Below, one piece after another: positions 19,132 through 20,889 of a stretch of DNA of 20,889 bases (its first letter is position 1; the number at the start of each line of letters is the position of its first letter). Location of the stretch: positions 1 to 20,889 of the IMG/VR virus record IMGVR_UViG_3300048800_000179; one strand, written 5' to 3'. A model generated the notes under the pieces. It searched no databases. It saw only the letters and a list, made by a program, of their open reading frames with translations, and was not told the DNA's origin. The DNA is from a virus. The translations under genes were made by a program, and so were the position numbers.

Positions 19132-19488
19132 CTACTCGCAGCCGCTCATGCGGTCGTAGCAGTTCGGGCAGCTAGTGCCGAGCGAGGCGCTCATGACCTG
19201 CGCGCGGGCAACGCTGTGGCCGCACGAGCAGCGAACCAGGGCAACCATGGCAGGCTCCGAAACCGGGGCGGGAGTCAGTCTGATTTGCTCGTACCAATCG
19301 GTACCGTAGCGCAGCGATTTGCCAGCCTCTAGAGCCGCCGCAACCTGGTCGCGTGTCATTTTGTGGTAGGCCATGCACTCGGTCAACCGAGCCTCTGGGC
19401 TCGCGCCGAAATCGCTGGAGTCGTTCCATCGGCCGGCTGCGTTCATTGTTTCGAGGTTCCGCGTGGTCGCTGTGTTGTTTGTTTCCAT
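19132..19488 (-). CDS. Hypothetical zinc-ribbon protein, first gene of small-gene operon
   Basis: 118 residues. The N-terminus is Asn/Thr-rich (METNNTATTRNLETMNAAGR) and is followed by an acidic helix (GASPEARLTECMAYHKMTRD). The C-terminus is a clear four-Cys zinc ribbon: CSCGHSVARAQVMS then CPNC. Such proteins recur in phage operons and may bind nucleic acid. ATG 19488 lies six bases after a GATAAC -10 box, so the transcript may be leaderless or nearly so; an AGGA is present but too close to the ATG to act normally. It is the promoter-proximal gene for the series down to 13064. Confidence 0.8.
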   Translation of the reverse strand: METNNTATTRNLETMNAAGRWNDSSDFGASPEARLTECMAYHKMTRDQVAAALEAGKSLRYGTDWYEQIRLTPAPVSEPAMVALVRCSCGHSVARAQVMSASLGTSCPNCYDRMSGCE

Positions 19489-19494
19489 GTCCTA

Positions 19495-19523
19495 GTTATC
19501 TCACGGTTGAGTTTCGCGCGCAA
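19495..19523 (-). promoter_or_regulatory. Promoter/operator of small-gene operon
   Basis: TTGCGC (19523-19518), 17-base spacer, GATAAC (19500-19495), then six bases to ATG 19488. The -35 part carries the 12-mer TTTCGCGCGCAA (plus-strand 19512-19523), which is repeated at the same place in the promoter at 19788-19816. Confidence 0.55.
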
Positions 19524-19562
19524 GAGAAAAGACGAGTGTCCATGTCGATTTCTAGAAGCGCG

Positions 19563-19781
19563 TCAAGTGCCAGGTTTCTCGGGCAATCCGATGCGCGAGC
19601 GCAGCCAGGCGGCAAACGGCTTGCCGGGAAGCTCGCGCGCGGCAGCGCCTTGACGGTCGTATTTCTCGGCCTCTGTGCAGTGGGCTCCGAGCCAGAAGAA
19701 ACGCTTTTGCCCTTGGGGATTCTTCGGGCGGCCGCGTTTGGCAGGGGTTGCGGCCGCGCTGGTACTTTTGGTTTTGCTCAT
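19563..19781 (-). CDS. Small basic DNA-binding-like protein (ribbon-helix-helix-like)
   Basis: 72 residues from ATG 19781. The N-terminus is Ser/Thr/Lys-rich with RGRPK, an AT-hook-like patch. A strand-like RFFWLGAHCT is followed by two helices (EAEKYDRQGAAARELPGK and PFAAWLRSRIGLPEK). This matches by eye the 'strand, helix, .aWlR' plan of small ribbon-helix-helix regulators (Arc/MobC type). The gene lies behind a TTGCGC-N17-TACCGA promoter with the -10 box six bases before its ATG. A related promoter drives the next operon, so it may be an autoregulator of both; this is inference. Its ribosome site (GGAGG) touches the ATG directly and is badly placed. Confidence 0.7.
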   Translation of the reverse strand: MSKTKSTSAAATPAKRGRPKNPQGQKRFFWLGAHCTEAEKYDRQGAAARELPGKPFAAWLRSRIGLPEKPGT

Positions 19782-19787
19782 CCTCCA

Positions 19788-19816
19788 TCGGTAGCACGAT
19801 ACGATTTCGCGCGCAA
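19788..19816 (-). promoter_or_regulatory. Promoter/operator of the RHH-like gene
   Basis: TTGCGC (19816-19811), 17-base spacer, TACCGA (19793-19788), six bases to ATG 19781. It shares TTTCGCGCGCAA (plus-strand 19805-19816) and a CGTG at the same offset with the promoter at 19495-19523. Confidence 0.5.
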
Positions 19817-19825
19817 TCCTTTTGC

Positions 19826-20299
19826 TTGACAATCGAGCGCCGGGCGGAGACGGGCGACACGCTGCGCACCGACGAGCACGAGCCCGAGTGTGGCGAGGAT
19901 TTCTGCGACGTTTGCGGCGACTGCTTGGCCTGCTACGGCGGAGACCCATGCTGCCCAGACGGAACCGACAGGAGCGCGCACAGGTGGATCCGCCACGAGT
20001 CGGCGGCGGCCAGCATGATCGCCGTGCTGCGCGGGCCGTGGACTGCGTCCGAGAGCAATTTCGCCACGGCGGACGGCACTTCCATCCTCGACAACCCCGC
20101 ATTGATGGAGGCCGTCGTACTGCTGCCAGAAATCTGCGAGAGCCTGCAATCGGTCGCGCAGTATCGCGTATTCGGCGACAACCAGCGCGGGGATGCGGTT
20201 GTGCGCGAGGCCGCGGCGCTGCTGAAAAGGATTCGGGGCACAAGGAGTCTCGGGCCGTCCAGCCCCGTCTCGCTCAGGTGGTTATGTTGGTGGTTATGA
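19826..20299 (+). CDS. Cysteine-rich phage protein
   Basis: Up to 157 residues; the start is uncertain. I give TTG 19826 as the first usable start in frame, without a clear ribosome site; a downstream CTG (about 19862) is another option. Near the N-terminus lies ECGEDFCDVCGDCLACYGGD, then PCCPDGTDRSAHRW. This dense Cys cluster is a recurring 'C.edfCd.CgdClaCYg.dPC' pattern in phage unknowns and suggests two zinc sites. The C-terminal half is helical, with NPALMEAVVLLPEICESLQS and VAQYRVFGDNQRGDAVVREA. It runs opposite to both neighbours. The coding call rests on these patterns. Confidence 0.7.
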   Translation: MTIERRAETGDTLRTDEHEPECGEDFCDVCGDCLACYGGDPCCPDGTDRSAHRWIRHESAAASMIAVLRGPWTASESNFATADGTSILDNPALMEAVVLLPEICESLQSVAQYRVFGDNQRGDAVVREAAALLKRIRGTRSLGPSSPVSLRWLCWWL

Positions 20300-20329
20300 T
20301 CGAGGCGCGCGCCCTGCGGAAATAGCCAG

Positions 20330-20563
20330 CTAGTCACGCCCCCTGCGTGCCATCTGCTGAAGAAGCTCGGCAGTGGACACGGAAGACTGCGCGATTGTAC
20401 CGGCTGACCGAGACCTGTCCCTACGCAGACGAGCGGCATCCTTGGGCCGGAGCGTTCCGTGCTGCGCAAAGTGCCGGCGCATTTCTGCTATCCAGGCCGG
20501 CGGCTCCAGCCGATCAAGCTCTACCTTTGCGCGAAAAGTCTGCTTGGTTTTTCTTTCGCTCAT
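20330..20563 (-). CDS. Small basic hypothetical protein, 77 residues
   Basis: ATG 20563 with AGGA about six bases upstream. The N-terminus is basic (MSERKTKQTFRAKVELDRLE). The middle has IAEMRRHFAQHGTLRPKDAA then RLRRDRSRSAGT, similar in feel to small phage helical proteins, possibly HTH-like. The C-terminus is an amphipathic helix (STAELLQQMARRGRD). It is divergent from the gene at 20800 across a 236-base gap and tail-to-tail with the Cys-rich gene. Not recognised; a regulator is one possibility. Confidence 0.65.
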   Translation of the reverse strand: MSERKTKQTFRAKVELDRLEPPAWIAEMRRHFAQHGTLRPKDAARLRRDRSRSAGTIAQSSVSTAELLQQMARRGRD

Positions 20564-20768
20564 GTCGCATCCTGGTGAGCTCCGCCTGCAACATCTACAA
20601 CGGCGGCATCAAGGTTTTTGTGCTTCACCCAGCGGAACGGCCGGCGACCAAACCGACCGGGCCATACCTTGGGAGAATGGACCCTGAGACCGGAGTGTGC
20701 GCCCGACGGTGCGTGGCCGTCAAGAGGACGACTCGCGATTTCCTGTCAAGGGCAAAAGCTAGACTCGG
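20564..20768. other. Intergenic region between divergent genes, no gene seen
   Basis: No frame here has convincing protein composition. The right part has a repeated GTCAAG (20719-20724 and 20745-20750, with a third at 20783-20788). This could be an operator cluster for the divergent promoters. The promoter of the minus-strand gene at 20563 is not clear. Confidence 0.4.
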
Positions 20769-20797
20769 TTGACTTTCTAGATGTCAAGCCATATCCT
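20769..20797 (+). promoter_or_regulatory. Sigma70-like promoter with operator-like inverted repeat
   Basis: TTGACT (20769-20774), 17-base spacer, TATCCT (20792-20797), just before ATG 20800/20809. The TTGAC...GTCAA inverted repeat at 20769-20787 covers the -35 box and most of the spacer, the usual place for a repressor site. Confidence 0.6.
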
Positions 20798-20799
20798 AC

Positions 20800-20889
20800 A
20801 TGGGTGCCATGCAAAAGGAACAGACCGCGCAGAACGCCGCAAGGCGCCTAGAAGACCACGTTTCGCACCATGGGTGTGCGGCGGAATCC
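20800..20889 (+). CDS. 5' end of a gene running off the window
   Basis: The frame from ATG 20800 (MGAMQKEQTAQNAARRLEDH, then VSHHGCAAES) is open to the window end. The expected transcription start (about 20804) lies between the two ATGs, so ATG 20809 (MQKEQTAQ...) is the likelier start, with a leader of a few bases. It is helical and polar. Being first behind a promoter with an operator-like repeat, it may begin a rightward early operon. Too short to identify. Confidence 0.5.
   Translation, partial: MGAMQKEQTAQNAARRLEDHVSHHGCAAES

Noticed and set aside
20347-20772. Plus-strand frame antisense to the 77-residue gene and across the gap
   Set aside because: The composition changes midway, no ribosome site precedes it, and the minus-strand gene has a better start and protein-like sequence.
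1-20889. CRISPR array, tRNA genes or an integrase/att site
   Set aside because: No regular spaced repeats, no recognisable tRNA arms with CCA ends, and no tyrosine or serine recombinase motifs were seen on either strand.

Overview
The window looks like part of a tailed-phage genome or prophage (Caudoviricetes-type) from a high-GC bacterial host. Direct support is a complete packaging and portal block (small terminase candidate, large terminase, portal, MuF-like minor head protein), two HNH nucleases, and long runs of very small, tightly packed genes on one strand. Many starts are GTG, genes are preceded by GGAG-type Shine-Dalgarno sites, and the promoters I can see resemble sigma70 sites. This suggests a Gram-negative, proteobacterium-like host, but I cannot name one. 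I see no integrase, tRNA, rRNA or CRISPR array, so I cannot tell a free phage from a prophage fragment.

Layout, left to right. Positions 76-1022 hold two plus-strand genes: an HNH/AP2 homing-endonuclease-like protein and a coupled small protein. Positions 932-11600 hold the minus-strand packaging/head operon, read right to left: XRE-type regulator, TerS candidate, TerL, portal, a HAD-metallopeptidase fusion, a coiled-coil zinc protein, a zinc-ribbon protein, a lipoprotein-like protein, an HNH nuclease, several short unknown proteins, MuF-like protein and a last short gene. The usual portal-MuF neighbourhood is opened up by eleven genes. Positions 11680-12999 are a scar region: a C-terminal gene remnant, an IS1-type transposase remnant on the plus strand, and a convergent two-helix membrane protein gene.

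Positions 13064-19488 hold about twenty small minus-strand genes, mostly joined by 4-base stop/start overlaps. They look like a phage early or accessory operon. Many encode short acidic, coiled-coil or zinc-ribbon proteins; the region also includes a 33-residue membrane peptide and a duplicated, chimeric segment. Positions 19489-20889 are a control-like region: a small basic ribbon-helix-helix-like protein, two near-identical promoter/operator elements, a plus-strand cysteine-rich protein, a divergent small gene, and a plus-strand gene leaving the window behind a good sigma70-like promoter.

How the parts may work together: the XRE gene sits first in the packaging operon and has a promoter whose -10 box lies six bases before its GTG start, so its mRNA may be leaderless. 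The small-gene operon and the RHH-like gene share one operator-like 12-mer at the same place in their promoters, which suggests common control. Most functions in the small-gene operon are unknown; I describe what can be seen and do not assign roles.
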